A stretch of DNA of 64,000 nucleotides, from NCBI RefSeq assembly GCF_902506415.1, contig NZ_LR733275.1, forward strand, positions 5,122,176 through 5,186,175, given 5' to 3'. Under the pieces are notes generated by a model. It was not told the DNA's origin, made no database searches, and saw nothing but the letters and a program-made list of their open reading frames with translations. The stretch is from Massilia sp. 9I. GTDB lineage: Bacteria > Pseudomonadota > Gammaproteobacteria > Burkholderiales > Burkholderiaceae_D. Position numbers and translations under genes: made by a program. Below, piece by piece: positions 26,714-34,899 of the stretch. Position 1 is the stretch's first letter. Every line of letters starts with the position of its first letter.

Positions 26714-27922
26714 TTAACGGATCACTGGTTTGACGCGCGAGGCCGCTTCCAGCGCGTGCTGGCGTGCGGTCTCGACATCGTCGGCGGTGGCCAGCGCCAC
26801 GCCCATGCGGCGGCGCGCGAAGGATTCCGGCTTGCCGAACAGACGCAGGTCGGCGCCCGGCACGCGCAGCGCGTCTGCCACGCCTTCGAAGGCGATGCCC
26901 GCCGCCTCATGCTGGCCATAGATAACGGCCGAGGCGCCCGGCGCGCGCAGCGCCACGTTCACCGGCAGGCCCAGCACGGCCTTGGCATGCAGTTCGAACT
27001 CGCTTTGCACCTGGCTCGCCATGGTCACCATGCCGGTGTCGTGCGGGCGCGGGCTCACTTCCGAGAACCATACCATGTCGCCCTTGACGAACAGTTCGAC
27101 GCCGAACACGCCGCAGCCGCCCAGGTCGGCCGTCACCTTGGCCGCGATGTCGCGTGCACGTTCGAGGGCAGTGGGGCTCATCGGGTGCGGCTGCCAGGAT
27201 TCGACGTAGTCGCCCTGCACCTGCTTGTGGCCGATCGGTTCGCAGAAAGCCGTTTCGACCTGGCCGTCGGCGCCCTGCGAGCGCACGGTGAGCAGGGTGA
27301 TTTCATAGTCGAAGTCGATGAAGCCTTCCGCGATCACGCGGCCGGCGTCGACCCGACCGCCGCTGGCCGCGTAGTCCCAGGCGGCCTGCACGTCGGCGGC
27401 GCTGTCGAGCTTCGACTGGCCCTTGCCGGATGAAGACATCACCGGTTTCACCACGCAGGGGAAGCCGACCGCGGCGCAGGCCTGTTCCAGTTCTTCCAGG
27501 CTGCTGGCGAAGCGGTAGGGGGAGGTCGGCAGGCCCAGCTCTTCGGCGGCAAGGCAACGGATGCCTTCGCGGTTCATGGTCAGCATCGCGGCGCGCGCGG
27601 TCGGGATGCAGGTGATCTTGCCGGCTTCTTCCAGCGCCAACAGGGTCTCGGTGGCGATGGCTTCGATTTCCGGCACCACCAGGTCGGGCTTTTCCAGCGC
27701 GATCAGGGCCGACAGGGCGGCGCCGTCGGTCATGTCGATCACGTGCGCGCGGTGCGCCACCTGGTGGCCGGGCGCGTTCGGATAGCGGTCGACCGCGATC
27801 ACTTCCACGCCCAGGCGCTGCAGCGAGATGATCACTTCCTTGCCGAGCTCGCCGGAGCCGAGCAGCATGACCTTGGTGGCGGAAGGGGAGAGGGGCGTAC
27901 CGAAAATGCGCGGGGTCGTCAT
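26714..27922 (-). CDS. purT: Formate-dependent phosphoribosylglycinamide formyltransferase PurT
   Basis: ATP-grasp enzyme that formylates GAR using formate, an alternative to PurN in purine synthesis. The 402-residue product begins MTTPRIFGTPLSPSATKVML, with the Rossmann-like start LLGSGELGKEV. ATP-grasp segments include CVVKPVMSSSGKGQS and, late, FSEVSPRPHDTGMVT. The frame is open upstream to 28006, but family alignment puts the start at 27922. An extended -10 (TGC TATAGT on the minus strand, about 27953-27961) may be its promoter. Confidence 0.97.
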   Translation of the reverse strand: MTTPRIFGTPLSPSATKVMLLGSGELGKEVIISLQRLGVEVIAVDRYPNAPGHQVAHRAHVIDMTDGAALSALIALEKPDLVVPEIEAIATETLLALEEAGKITCIPTARAAMLTMNREGIRCLAAEELGLPTSPYRFASSLEELEQACAAVGFPCVVKPVMSSSGKGQSKLDSAADVQAAWDYAASGGRVDAGRVIAEGFIDFDYEITLLTVRSQGADGQVETAFCEPIGHKQVQGDYVESWQPHPMSPTALERARDIAAKVTADLGGCGVFGVELFVKGDMVWFSEVSPRPHDTGMVTMASQVQSEFELHAKAVLGLPVNVALRAPGASAVIYGQHEAAGIAFEGVADALRVPGADLRLFGKPESFARRRMGVALATADDVETARQHALEAASRVKPVIR

Positions 27923-28029
27923 GGTCTTGAATAGGTTGCAATAGAGCGTGGGACTATAGCAAAGGCGCCACGCATCTGCTGGCCGTGATCTGTTTATGCA
28001 AAGCACTGGTCAAATCCAAAACGGGCCGC

Positions 28030-28035
28030 TATAAT
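28030..28035 (+). promoter_or_regulatory. -10 box of tRNA-Asn copy 3
   Basis: A perfect TATAAT lies 11 bp before the tRNA, in the context GCTATAATGCGGCCTC, very like copy 2. The -35 is weak. Confidence 0.7.
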
Positions 28036-28046
28036 GCGGCCTCCTT

Positions 28047-28122
28047 TCCCTGATAGCTCAGTCGGTAGAGCGACGGACTGTTAATCCGCAGGTCCCTGGT
28101 TCGAGTCCAGGTCGGGGAGCCA
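28047..28122 (+). tRNA. tRNA-Asn(GTT), copy 3
   Basis: 76 nt with encoded CCA, identical to copies 1 and 2. It is the last gene before the 12-gene biosynthetic operon. Confidence 0.97.
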
Positions 28123-28129
28123 GAATATG

Positions 28130-28158
28130 AAGGGCCGCGTGCAAGCGCGGCCCTTTTG
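28130..28158 (+). terminator. Intrinsic terminator of tRNA-Asn copy 3
   Basis: AAGGGCCGCG pairs with CGCGGCCCTT and is followed by TTG. It should insulate the downstream operon from tRNA transcription. Confidence 0.8.
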
Positions 28159-28160
28159 TC

Positions 28161-28189
28161 GTTCCAGCGCCCTCCGCTGCTCGTATAAT
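28161..28189 (+). promoter_or_regulatory. Putative promoter of the biosynthetic operon
   Basis: A perfect TATAAT (28184-28189) has, 17 bp upstream, a poor -35 (GTTCCA). A weak -35 with a consensus -10 suggests dependence on an activator. It lies 69 bp before the first start codon. Confidence 0.5.
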
Positions 28190-28258
28190 GTCCGCTTGGC
28201 ACTTGGGTGCCTCCGCTCTGGTATCGGGCGCGTACGATACGGCCAAGCTCTCATCCTC

Positions 28259-29662
28259 ATGTTCGACCTGATCAACTACGGCGCCCGGCCCTGCCTTGAG
28301 GGAGACGGCCATGTGCTTTCCTACATCGATCTCCACCACGCGGTCGAAGCGATGCGCCCAAGGCTTGCCGAGCGCAAGCTGATCCTGTGCCTGTGCGAAA
28401 ACTCCGTGCCGGCGCTGGTCGGCTACGTCGGCTTCATGGTCCACGATCAAGTGGCGATCCTGGTGGATGCGGGCCAGAAGGCATCTGCCGTGCAGCGCAT
28501 CGTCGAGGACCACGGTCCCGACTATGCCTGGCTGCCGGAGGCGCGCGTCGAGGAGCTGCAGGGCGGCGAGGTGCTGCATCGTGTTGGCCACTACGTGCTG
28601 GTGCGGATGCCTGTAACGGCGCATCAAGCCACGCCGCTGCACCCGGACCTGCAGCTGCTCCTGACCACCTCCGGTTCGACGGGCAGCAGCAAGTTCGTGC
28701 GGGTGAGCCGCAGGAACCTGGAAGCGAACGCCACGTCCATCATCAGCTATCTCGGCATCAATCGGGACGACGTCGCCGTCACCACCTTGCCGTTCAGCTA
28801 TTCCTTCGGACTGTCGATCATCAACACCCATCTGCTGGCCGGCGCCTCGATCCAGGTCACCGAGCTGACGCCCTTGAGCCGGGAGTTCTGGGCGCTGGTC
28901 GAACAGAAGCGTGTCACCTCCCTGTCGGGTGTGCCCTACACTTACGACATGCTGCGCCGCATTAAATTCGAGCGCTTCCAGCTCGATGCGATCCGGTACC
29001 TAGCGCAGGCGGGCGGAAAGATGAGCGAAGAAGGCCTGGCCTACTTGGCGCGGGTGTCGAGGGAAAAATCCTGGCCCAGCTTCGTGATGTACGGCCAGAC
29101 CGAAGCGACGGCGCGCATGTCCTACCTGCCGCCGCACCGGCTCGAGCAGAAGTCGGGCAGCATCGGGCACGCCATTCCGGGCGGGCGCTTCGAGATCGTC
29201 GGCGAGGCGGGGGAGGTGCTCGACAGTCCCCATGAGAAGGGCGAGCTGGTCTACTACGGCCCCAACGTCGCGATGGGCTATGCGGTGGCGCGCGAAGACC
29301 TGGCGCGCGGCGACGACTGGAACGGGCGCCTGCCCACCGGCGACGTGGCCTACCGCGACGAGGACGGCTGCTACACCATTGCCGGTCGCCTGAAACGCTT
29401 CGTCAAGCTGTTCGGCAACCGGGTTTCGCTCGACGAAGTCGAGGCGCTGCTGCAGGCGGAATTCGCGCAGGTCGAGTTCATCTGCTTCGGTCAGGATGAC
29501 GGCCTGCGCATCGCGTACGTCGGAGACATTGTCGAGAGTGAACTGGTTGCATTTGCGTCTCGTCAACTATCGATCCACCGTAGCGCGATCAAATGCGTTT
29601 TCCTCCCTGAAATCCCGCGATTGAGCAACGGCAAAGTCAATTATAATGCTCTGAAGCAATAG
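28259..29662 (+). CDS. Acyl-adenylating ligase (AMP-binding enzyme)
   Basis: First gene of the operon; 467 residues of the ANL superfamily. The core motifs are present: P-loop TTSGSTGSSKFVRVS (near 136-150), YGQTEATARMS, the GRLPTGDVAYRDEDG hinge region, GRLKRFVKLFGNRVS and the catalytic Lys459 in PRLSNGKVNYNAL. It should activate a carboxylic acid as acyl-AMP and load it on CoA or, given two carrier proteins downstream, on an ACP. The protein is shorter than acyl-CoA synthetases of about 550 residues, like other stand-alone ACP ligases. The ATG at 28259 is chosen because sequence upstream reads through the tRNA terminator. A 12-bp gap leads to the SDR gene. Confidence 0.88.
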   Translation: MFDLINYGARPCLEGDGHVLSYIDLHHAVEAMRPRLAERKLILCLCENSVPALVGYVGFMVHDQVAILVDAGQKASAVQRIVEDHGPDYAWLPEARVEELQGGEVLHRVGHYVLVRMPVTAHQATPLHPDLQLLLTTSGSTGSSKFVRVSRRNLEANATSIISYLGINRDDVAVTTLPFSYSFGLSIINTHLLAGASIQVTELTPLSREFWALVEQKRVTSLSGVPYTYDMLRRIKFERFQLDAIRYLAQAGGKMSEEGLAYLARVSREKSWPSFVMYGQTEATARMSYLPPHRLEQKSGSIGHAIPGGRFEIVGEAGEVLDSPHEKGELVYYGPNVAMGYAVAREDLARGDDWNGRLPTGDVAYRDEDGCYTIAGRLKRFVKLFGNRVSLDEVEALLQAEFAQVEFICFGQDDGLRIAYVGDIVESELVAFASRQLSIHRSAIKCVFLPEIPRLSNGKVNYNALKQ

Positions 29663-29674
29663 AGCGAGTGGCGA

Positions 29675-30430
29675 ATGAGCGAAGCTTCAGGCAAGAAAAA
29701 CATCATCATCACCGGGGCGACCTCGGGTATCGGGCGGGCCCTCGCGGCCAGGCTCGATGACGACGCACATCACCTGGTCCTGATCGGCCGCTCGCAAGAC
29801 AAACTGGACGCATTGGCCGGGCAGCTGCGCGCCTCGACCACCCTGATCGCACTGGACCTGGCCGAGGTCGAGCAGATCCCGGCAATCGCGCCACAACTGC
29901 CGGGCCGCATCGACGGCTTCGTGCATGCGGCCGGCGTGGAATCGGTGGAACCGATCAAGCTGGTCAGCTACGCCAAGTTCGACGCCATCATGCGCCTGCA
30001 TGTGTACGCCTTCGTCGAGCTGCTCAAGCTCATCGAAAAGAGCAAGAAGCGCAGCGACGACTATCTCACCAGCGTCGTGGCGCTGTCCTCGATCGCGTCG
30101 GACAACGGCGGGGTGGGGCAGACGATGTATGCGGCATCGAAGGCGGCGCTGGAAGCGGCGGTGCGGGTGCTGACCAAGGAACTGGCGGCAAAACGGATAC
30201 GGATCAACGCGGTCAAGCCCGGGATTGTCGATACGGACATGACGCGGCGCTGGATGCGAAAGATCGGGGTGGCGGACATCGCCGACGTGCAGGCCATGCA
30301 GCTGAACGGCATCGCGGAGCCAAGCGAGATCGCCGAGCTGATCGCCTTTCTGCTGTCGAACGGCGCGCGTCACATTGCCGGCACCCAGATCAAGATCGAC
30401 GGTGGCGGACCAGCCGGAAAGGTATTCTGA
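29675..30430 (+). CDS. SDR-family 3-oxoacyl-ACP reductase-like enzyme
   Basis: A 251-residue classical short-chain dehydrogenase. The cofactor motif TGATSGIG is at 13-20, followed by GRS near 40, and Ser139, Tyr152 and Lys156 (YAASK) form the catalytic triad, all intact. The C-terminal GTQIKIDGGGPAGKVF is FabG-like. In this operon it most plausibly reduces the 3-oxoacyl-ACP made by the neighbouring ketosynthase. Reduction of another keto intermediate, for example an alpha-hydroxyketone or sugar, cannot be excluded. One base separates it from the next gene. Confidence 0.88.
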   Translation: MSEASGKKNIIITGATSGIGRALAARLDDDAHHLVLIGRSQDKLDALAGQLRASTTLIALDLAEVEQIPAIAPQLPGRIDGFVHAAGVESVEPIKLVSYAKFDAIMRLHVYAFVELLKLIEKSKKRSDDYLTSVVALSSIASDNGGVGQTMYAASKAALEAAVRVLTKELAAKRIRINAVKPGIVDTDMTRRWMRKIGVADIADVQAMQLNGIAEPSEIAELIAFLLSNGARHIAGTQIKIDGGGPAGKVF

Positions 30431-30431
30431 G

Positions 30432-31553
30432 ATGGCAAATCTTACTTTCGCTAATTACCGCGTCGCGGCGGTCGCCAGCAGCGTGCCCCAGCACCTGCGC
30501 AGCAGCCACGACTTCGCGGAAAGATACGGCCAGGACGTCGTCGACAAGATCATCAAGAACGTCGGCGTCGAGCAGGGCTATGTCGCGGACGAACGCACCA
30601 CCACCTCGGACCTGTGCGAGCACGCCGCCAACACCATCATCGAGGAACTCGGCATTGCGCGCGACTCGATCGACGCGCTGCTGTTCGTCAGCCAGACCCC
30701 GGACTACGTCGCGCCTTCGACTGCCTGCGTGCTGCAGATGCGCCTGGGCTTGTCGGTCGATTGCCTGGCCTACGACATCAACCTGGCCTGCTCGGGCTTC
30801 GTCTATGGCCTCAGCGCCGCACTGTCCTACCTGGCCAACAGCGGGATCAAGCGCGTGCTGCTGCTATGCGGCGACACCGTGAGCAAGCACTGCTCGCCGG
30901 AAGACCGCGGCCTGGTGATGCTGTCCTATGACGCGGGCTCGGCCATGCTGATCGACAAGGATGCGGATAGCACGACCCCGGCCCACTTCAAGCTGCGCAC
31001 CATCGGCGACGGCTACCGCAGCCTGATCGTGCCCTACGGCGGTTACCGTCACCGTACCGGCTCGCATGAGCGCACCCTGCGCGAGCCCGAGGTGGTGCGC
31101 AACGACTACGACGGCTACATGAACGGCGCCGACGTGTTCAAGTTCTCGATCACCGAGGTGCCCAAGCTGGTCAAGGACTTCAAGGCCGACTTCGACATCG
31201 ACTACAACAACATCGACCGCCACTTCCTGCATCAGGCCAACGTGTTCATCATGAAGAACATCGCGAAGCGGGTGGGGATTGTGGACGGTAAAATGCCAGT
31301 CAGCATAGACCGCTACGGCAATACCGGCGCGGCAACCATTCCGCTGACGATCTGCGACCATTACGCACGGGAAGCGGACACGACTGTCAGCGAAACCGTG
31401 TCGGTCTGCGGTTTCGGCATCGGCCTGTCGCTGGGCGTGGCCACGCTGGCGCTGAAGGACACCCGGGTGTTCAAGGTGCGCAGCTGCGAGCGCTATTTCG
31501 ATGACAACATCGACAACCTGCACAACGAGACCAGGAGCCTGGTGAATGTCTAG
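30432..31553 (+). CDS. 3-oxoacyl-ACP synthase III (FabH-type ketosynthase)
   Basis: A 373-residue thiolase-fold enzyme with the complete Cys120 (NLACSGFVYG), His267 (FLHQANVF) and Asn297 (RYGNTGAATIPL) triad; the His-Asn spacing of 30 equals that of FabH. It is longer than housekeeping FabH (about 320) with a C-terminal extension ending in an acidic, Asn-rich tail. It probably condenses an acyl starter with malonyl-ACP. Some family relatives instead transfer acyl groups to O or N, so that remains possible. Start ATG 30432; the frame extends upstream but overlaps the SDR gene. Its 3' end overlaps the next gene by 8 bp. Confidence 0.88.
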   Translation: MANLTFANYRVAAVASSVPQHLRSSHDFAERYGQDVVDKIIKNVGVEQGYVADERTTTSDLCEHAANTIIEELGIARDSIDALLFVSQTPDYVAPSTACVLQMRLGLSVDCLAYDINLACSGFVYGLSAALSYLANSGIKRVLLLCGDTVSKHCSPEDRGLVMLSYDAGSAMLIDKDADSTTPAHFKLRTIGDGYRSLIVPYGGYRHRTGSHERTLREPEVVRNDYDGYMNGADVFKFSITEVPKLVKDFKADFDIDYNNIDRHFLHQANVFIMKNIAKRVGIVDGKMPVSIDRYGNTGAATIPLTICDHYAREADTTVSETVSVCGFGIGLSLGVATLALKDTRVFKVRSCERYFDDNIDNLHNETRSLVNV

Positions 31554-32181
31554 CATGGAGGTGGTCATTTTCGGCGCCGGCGGACTGGGTCGCGAGATCT
31601 ACGACACGCTGCTGACCATTAACGCCCGTACGCAGACCTACACCATCCGCGGCTTCATCGACGAGGTGAAGGAGCCGGGCACGCTCATCAATGGCCTGCC
31701 CGTGCTGGGCGGTCTTGATACGCTGGAACGCCTGCGCGGCCAGGTCGGCGTGATCATCGGGATCGCGCTGCCGGAGGCGCGCCGCAAGCTGCACCTCCAA
31801 TACAAGGACGCCTACGCTTTCCCGAACGTGATCCACCCGAGCGCCGTCGTCTCCGGCTTCGCTACGCTGGGCGAGGCGATCCTGATCCAGTCGAATTGCG
31901 TGGTCGCGGCGAATGCGAGCATCGGCGACGGCGCCATGATGAACGCGCATTCCGGCGTCGGCCACGATGCGCGGGTGGAGCAGTACTGTTCCATCATGAG
32001 TTACTGCGATCTGGCGGGTAACGCCGTGCTGGGCGAAGCGACGTTTGTCGGGACCGGGGCCAAGATCATCCCCTCGACGAAGATCGCGCCTGGCAGCTAC
32101 CTGTGCGCCGGCGCGGTGGTGTTCAAGGATGTTCCTGCGGCGTCGAAATTGATGGGCAACCCGGCAAAAATCATTGGATAA
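31546..32181 (+). CDS. NeuD/PglD-family acyltransferase
   Basis: A 211-residue sugar O/N-acyltransferase type. An N-terminal Rossmann-like substrate domain opens with VIFGAGGLGREI, and the C-terminal half is a left-handed beta-helix of hexapeptide repeats (NVIHPSAVVSGFATLGEA, NAHSGVGHDARVEQYCSI, GAKIIPSTKIAPGSYLCAG). In NeuD and PglD homologues the enzyme acetylates sialic acid or an amino-sugar nucleotide. Pairing with a NeuB homologue in the same operon is typical of nonulosonic-acid loci. A start at 31555 is an alternative. Confidence 0.85.
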   Translation: MSSMEVVIFGAGGLGREIYDTLLTINARTQTYTIRGFIDEVKEPGTLINGLPVLGGLDTLERLRGQVGVIIGIALPEARRKLHLQYKDAYAFPNVIHPSAVVSGFATLGEAILIQSNCVVAANASIGDGAMMNAHSGVGHDARVEQYCSIMSYCDLAGNAVLGEATFVGTGAKIIPSTKIAPGSYLCAGAVVFKDVPAASKLMGNPAKIIG

Positions 32182-32190
32182 GGAGTGAGG

Positions 32191-32415
32191 ATGGATATCG
32201 CAGAAAAAACCCGGCTGCTGGCCGAGATGCTGGAAGTGGATGCTTCGGAAGTCCATGCCGACACTGAGCTGGAATCCTTTTCCACCTGGGACTCGATGGC
32301 GACGCTGTCGCTGATCGCGCTGCTGGAAGAGCACTTCGGCCGCTCCGACATCGACGGCACCCAGATCAGGCACATGAAGAAGGTCGACGACATTTTCAAG
32401 GTAATGGAAAAATAA
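32191..32415 (+). CDS. Acyl carrier protein (first of two)
   Basis: A 74-residue acidic carrier protein. The 4'-phosphopantetheine site is Ser35 in FSTWDSMATLSL, followed by the amphipathic helix LIALLEEHFGRSDI. The ATG at 32191 follows an AGGAGTGAGG Shine-Dalgarno; a GTG at 32185 is also in frame. It should carry acyl intermediates between the ligase, ketosynthase, reductase and dehydratase encoded around it. It differs substantially from the second ACP, so the two probably serve different partners. Confidence 0.85.
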   Translation: MDIAEKTRLLAEMLEVDASEVHADTELESFSTWDSMATLSLIALLEEHFGRSDIDGTQIRHMKKVDDIFKVMEK

Positions 32416-32417
32416 AG

Positions 32418-32651
32418 ATGAGCAATCTCGAGAAATACAAAGGCATTTTCAAGGAATCGTTCCAGCACGAGGGCGACGTCGAACAGCTGGAATACCAGGG
32501 CATCCCGGAATGGGACAGCGTCGGCCACATGCAGCTGATGGCGGCGCTGGAAGACGCCTTCGGCATCGAGCTCGACGTGGACGACATCATCGACTTCTCC
32601 AGCTTCAAGAAGGGCATTACGATCCTCGCGAAGTACAAGGTAGAGATCTAA
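32418..32651 (+). CDS. Acyl carrier protein (second of two)
   Basis: A 77-residue ACP. The phosphopantetheine serine is Ser34 in PEWDSVGHMQLM, followed by the acidic helix II/III region ALEDAFGIELDVDDIIDF. It begins 2 bp after the first ACP and ends immediately before the dehydratase gene. The more acidic helix II region resembles classical type II fatty-acid synthase ACPs better than the first copy does. Confidence 0.87.
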   Translation: MSNLEKYKGIFKESFQHEGDVEQLEYQGIPEWDSVGHMQLMAALEDAFGIELDVDDIIDFSSFKKGITILAKYKVEI

Positions 32652-33125
32652 ATGGATTCGCCCCTGCAGTTCGACATCAACGGCATCAAGGAATGCCAGC
32701 GCAACCGCCATCCGCTGCTGTTCGTCGACCGCGTGTTCGACGTGGTGCCGGGTGAGAAGGCGTCTGGCCTGAAGTGCTTCACGTACAACGAATGGTTCTT
32801 CCCGGCCCATTTCGATGACGAGCCCAATGTGCCGGGCTTCATCCAGGTGGAATCCCTGGTGCAGACCTTCATCATGAGCTTCCTGTCGAAGGACGAACTG
32901 CGGGGCAAGAAAACCAATTTCCTCGGTATCAATAACGTAAAGTTCAAGCGCAAGATCGTCCCGGGCGACACCTTGATCATCCACGCGACGCTGCAGTCCT
33001 ACCGCCGCGGCATCGCCACCGGCAGCGCGGTCAGCTTCGTGGGCGACGAGCCGGCCTGCTCGGCCGACTTCGTGGTCGCGGTGCCTGACGTGCTGGACCA
33101 GTTCAAGCCGAAGAGCGCGGCATGA
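32652..33125 (+). CDS. FabZ-type 3-hydroxyacyl-ACP dehydratase
   Basis: A 157-residue hot-dog-fold protein. The FabZ signature is recognisable: RHPLLFVDRV near residue 19, the catalytic His53 in EWFFPAHF, and Glu67 in PGFIQVESLVQTF, corresponding to the His/Glu pair of FabZ. It should dehydrate 3-hydroxyacyl-ACP to the enoyl form. No enoyl reductase is encoded in the operon, so an unsaturated product, or use of the housekeeping FabI, is implied. It overlaps the TPP-enzyme start by 4 bp. Confidence 0.85.
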   Translation: MDSPLQFDINGIKECQRNRHPLLFVDRVFDVVPGEKASGLKCFTYNEWFFPAHFDDEPNVPGFIQVESLVQTFIMSFLSKDELRGKKTNFLGINNVKFKRKIVPGDTLIIHATLQSYRRGIATGSAVSFVGDEPACSADFVVAVPDVLDQFKPKSAA

Positions 33126-34891
33126 GGCTGGCGGACTACCTGGTCGAAACGGTCGCCGACCACGCCGACACCGTGTACCTGGTGACGGGACGCGGCGCGC
33201 TGTTCCTGACCGACGCCGTGGCCAAGTCCAAGCGCCTGCGTCCCGTGTGCACCCACCACGAGCAGGCCGCGGCCTACGCGGCGACGGCGCGCGCCCAGCT
33301 GCACAATACGCTCGGCGTGTGCCTGGTCTCGACCGGCTGTGCCTCGACCAATGCTGTCACCGGCGTCCTCAACGCGTACCAGGACGGCCTGCCGGTGCTG
33401 TTCATCTCCGGCCAGAACGTGTTGAAGGAAACGACCTATTACACGGGCCATCCGATCCGCACCTATGGCCAGCAGGAAGCGAACATCGTCGAGATCGTCA
33501 AGCCGATCACCAAGTATGCGGTGACGATCACCGATCCGCGCACCATCCGCCAGCACCTGGAGCAGGCCCTGTATCTCGCCAACGAAGGCAAGAAGGGCCC
33601 GGTCTGGATCGACATTCCGCTCGACCTGCAGAGCGCCCAGATCGAGCCCGACGAACTGCCGGGCTTCGATGCGGCAGCGGCGCCGACCAATGCGCCGGAT
33701 GCGGACATCGCCTATCTGCGTGAAGCGATCGGCGCGGCCGAGCGTCCGGTGCTGCTGATCGGCTCGGGCCTGCGCTCGGCCAATGTGCTCGAACCCTTCG
33801 CGGATTTCGTGCAGGCTAACCGGATTCCGGTCGTGTATACGCCCAGCTCGGCGGACTGCTATCCGCTGTCGCAGGAGCTGTCGGTCGGCTCACTGGGCAG
33901 CATGGGCTGCTCGCGCGCCGGCGCTTTCGCCGTCCAGAACGCGGACTGCGTCATCGTGCTGGGCAACCGCCTGTCCTCGATCACCACGGGCGTGGACTTC
34001 TGCAAGTTCGCGCGCGAGGCGAAGCTGATCGTAGTCGATCTGGACGAAGCCGAGCACCGCAAGAACGAGCTGCGCGTGGATCGCATCGTGGTGCAGGACC
34101 TGGCCACCTTGTTCGGCCGCCTCGGCTCCGAGCGCCTGAGCGGTGACACGAGCGCCTGGGTCGAGAAGTGCCTGCACTGGAAGACGCGCTTTGCGCGCGA
34201 GCCGTATTTCGCCTCGACCGAGCGGGTCGATCTGTACGACCTGACGCACGCCCTGTCGTCGACGCTGGACATTGATGCCATCGTAATCACCGACTCCGGC
34301 CTGATCGAAGTGATCCTGCCGTCGAACCTGGACTTTGGCGCCCGTCGCCGCGCGATCCATCCGGTGTCGCAGGGCGCCATGGGCTTTGCATTGCCGGCAG
34401 TGCTGGGCGTGGGCGACCAGGACCGCCAGGTCGTGGTCGTGGTGGGCGATGGTTCCTTCATGATGAACATGCAGGAACTCGAGACCATTCGCGCGCACGG
34501 CATCCCGGTCAAGCTCATCGTGGTCAACAACAACGTGTACTCGATCATCCGCCGCCGCCAGAAGGAGCTGTTCCGTAACCGCACCATCGGCACCGATCCG
34601 GGCAACGGCGTCACCGTGCCGGAGTTCGAGAAGGTTGCCGGCCTGTTCGGCTTCGGCTACGTGCGCATCGACGGCATCGATGGCTTGCAGGCTGGCCTGG
34701 CGCAGGTGATGCGCATGGACGGCCCGGTGCTGTGCGAGATCATGGGCAAGGAAGACCAGGAATATGTCGAGGTGTCGCACGCGAAGAACAGCGCCGGCAA
34801 GTTCGTGCGCCGTCCGCTCGAAGACCAGTGGCCCTTCCTGGAGCGTGACGTGTTCACCCAAGAGATGATCGTGGAAGCGATCGACCAATAA
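33122..34891 (+). CDS. Thiamine-diphosphate-dependent enzyme (acetolactate synthase-like)
   Basis: A 589-residue protein with the three domains of the pyruvate oxidase/ALS superfamily. The N-terminal PYR domain has the catalytic Glu47 (THHEQAAAYA). A central domain follows. The C-terminal PP domain has the ThDP motif GDGSFMMNMQELET (GDG near 442) ending in VVNNNVYS. It is unlikely to be the housekeeping IlvB, because no small subunit gene (ilvH) is next to it and it is embedded in an acyl/NeuB operon. Relatives such as YerE ligate a C2 unit from pyruvate to keto sugars, and others make acyloins from aldehydes. The substrate here is unknown. Confidence 0.85.
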   Translation: MRLADYLVETVADHADTVYLVTGRGALFLTDAVAKSKRLRPVCTHHEQAAAYAATARAQLHNTLGVCLVSTGCASTNAVTGVLNAYQDGLPVLFISGQNVLKETTYYTGHPIRTYGQQEANIVEIVKPITKYAVTITDPRTIRQHLEQALYLANEGKKGPVWIDIPLDLQSAQIEPDELPGFDAAAAPTNAPDADIAYLREAIGAAERPVLLIGSGLRSANVLEPFADFVQANRIPVVYTPSSADCYPLSQELSVGSLGSMGCSRAGAFAVQNADCVIVLGNRLSSITTGVDFCKFAREAKLIVVDLDEAEHRKNELRVDRIVVQDLATLFGRLGSERLSGDTSAWVEKCLHWKTRFAREPYFASTERVDLYDLTHALSSTLDIDAIVITDSGLIEVILPSNLDFGARRRAIHPVSQGAMGFALPAVLGVGDQDRQVVVVVGDGSFMMNMQELETIRAHGIPVKLIVVNNNVYSIIRRRQKELFRNRTIGTDPGNGVTVPEFEKVAGLFGFGYVRIDGIDGLQAGLAQVMRMDGPVLCEIMGKEDQEYVEVSHAKNSAGKFVRRPLEDQWPFLERDVFTQEMIVEAIDQ

Positions 34892-34899
34892 GGAATGTC

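Noticed and set aside
24679..28122. CRISPR-like array
   Set aside because: The regularly recurring 76-bp sequence is tRNA-Asn; spacing is about 1.0 and 2.3 kb and genes lie between.
28259..33125. Aryl polyene cluster
   Set aside because: Ketosynthase, ACPs, ketoreductase and dehydratase fit in part, but the chain-length factor pair, acyltransferase, ammonia lyase and exporter genes of aryl polyene loci are missing.
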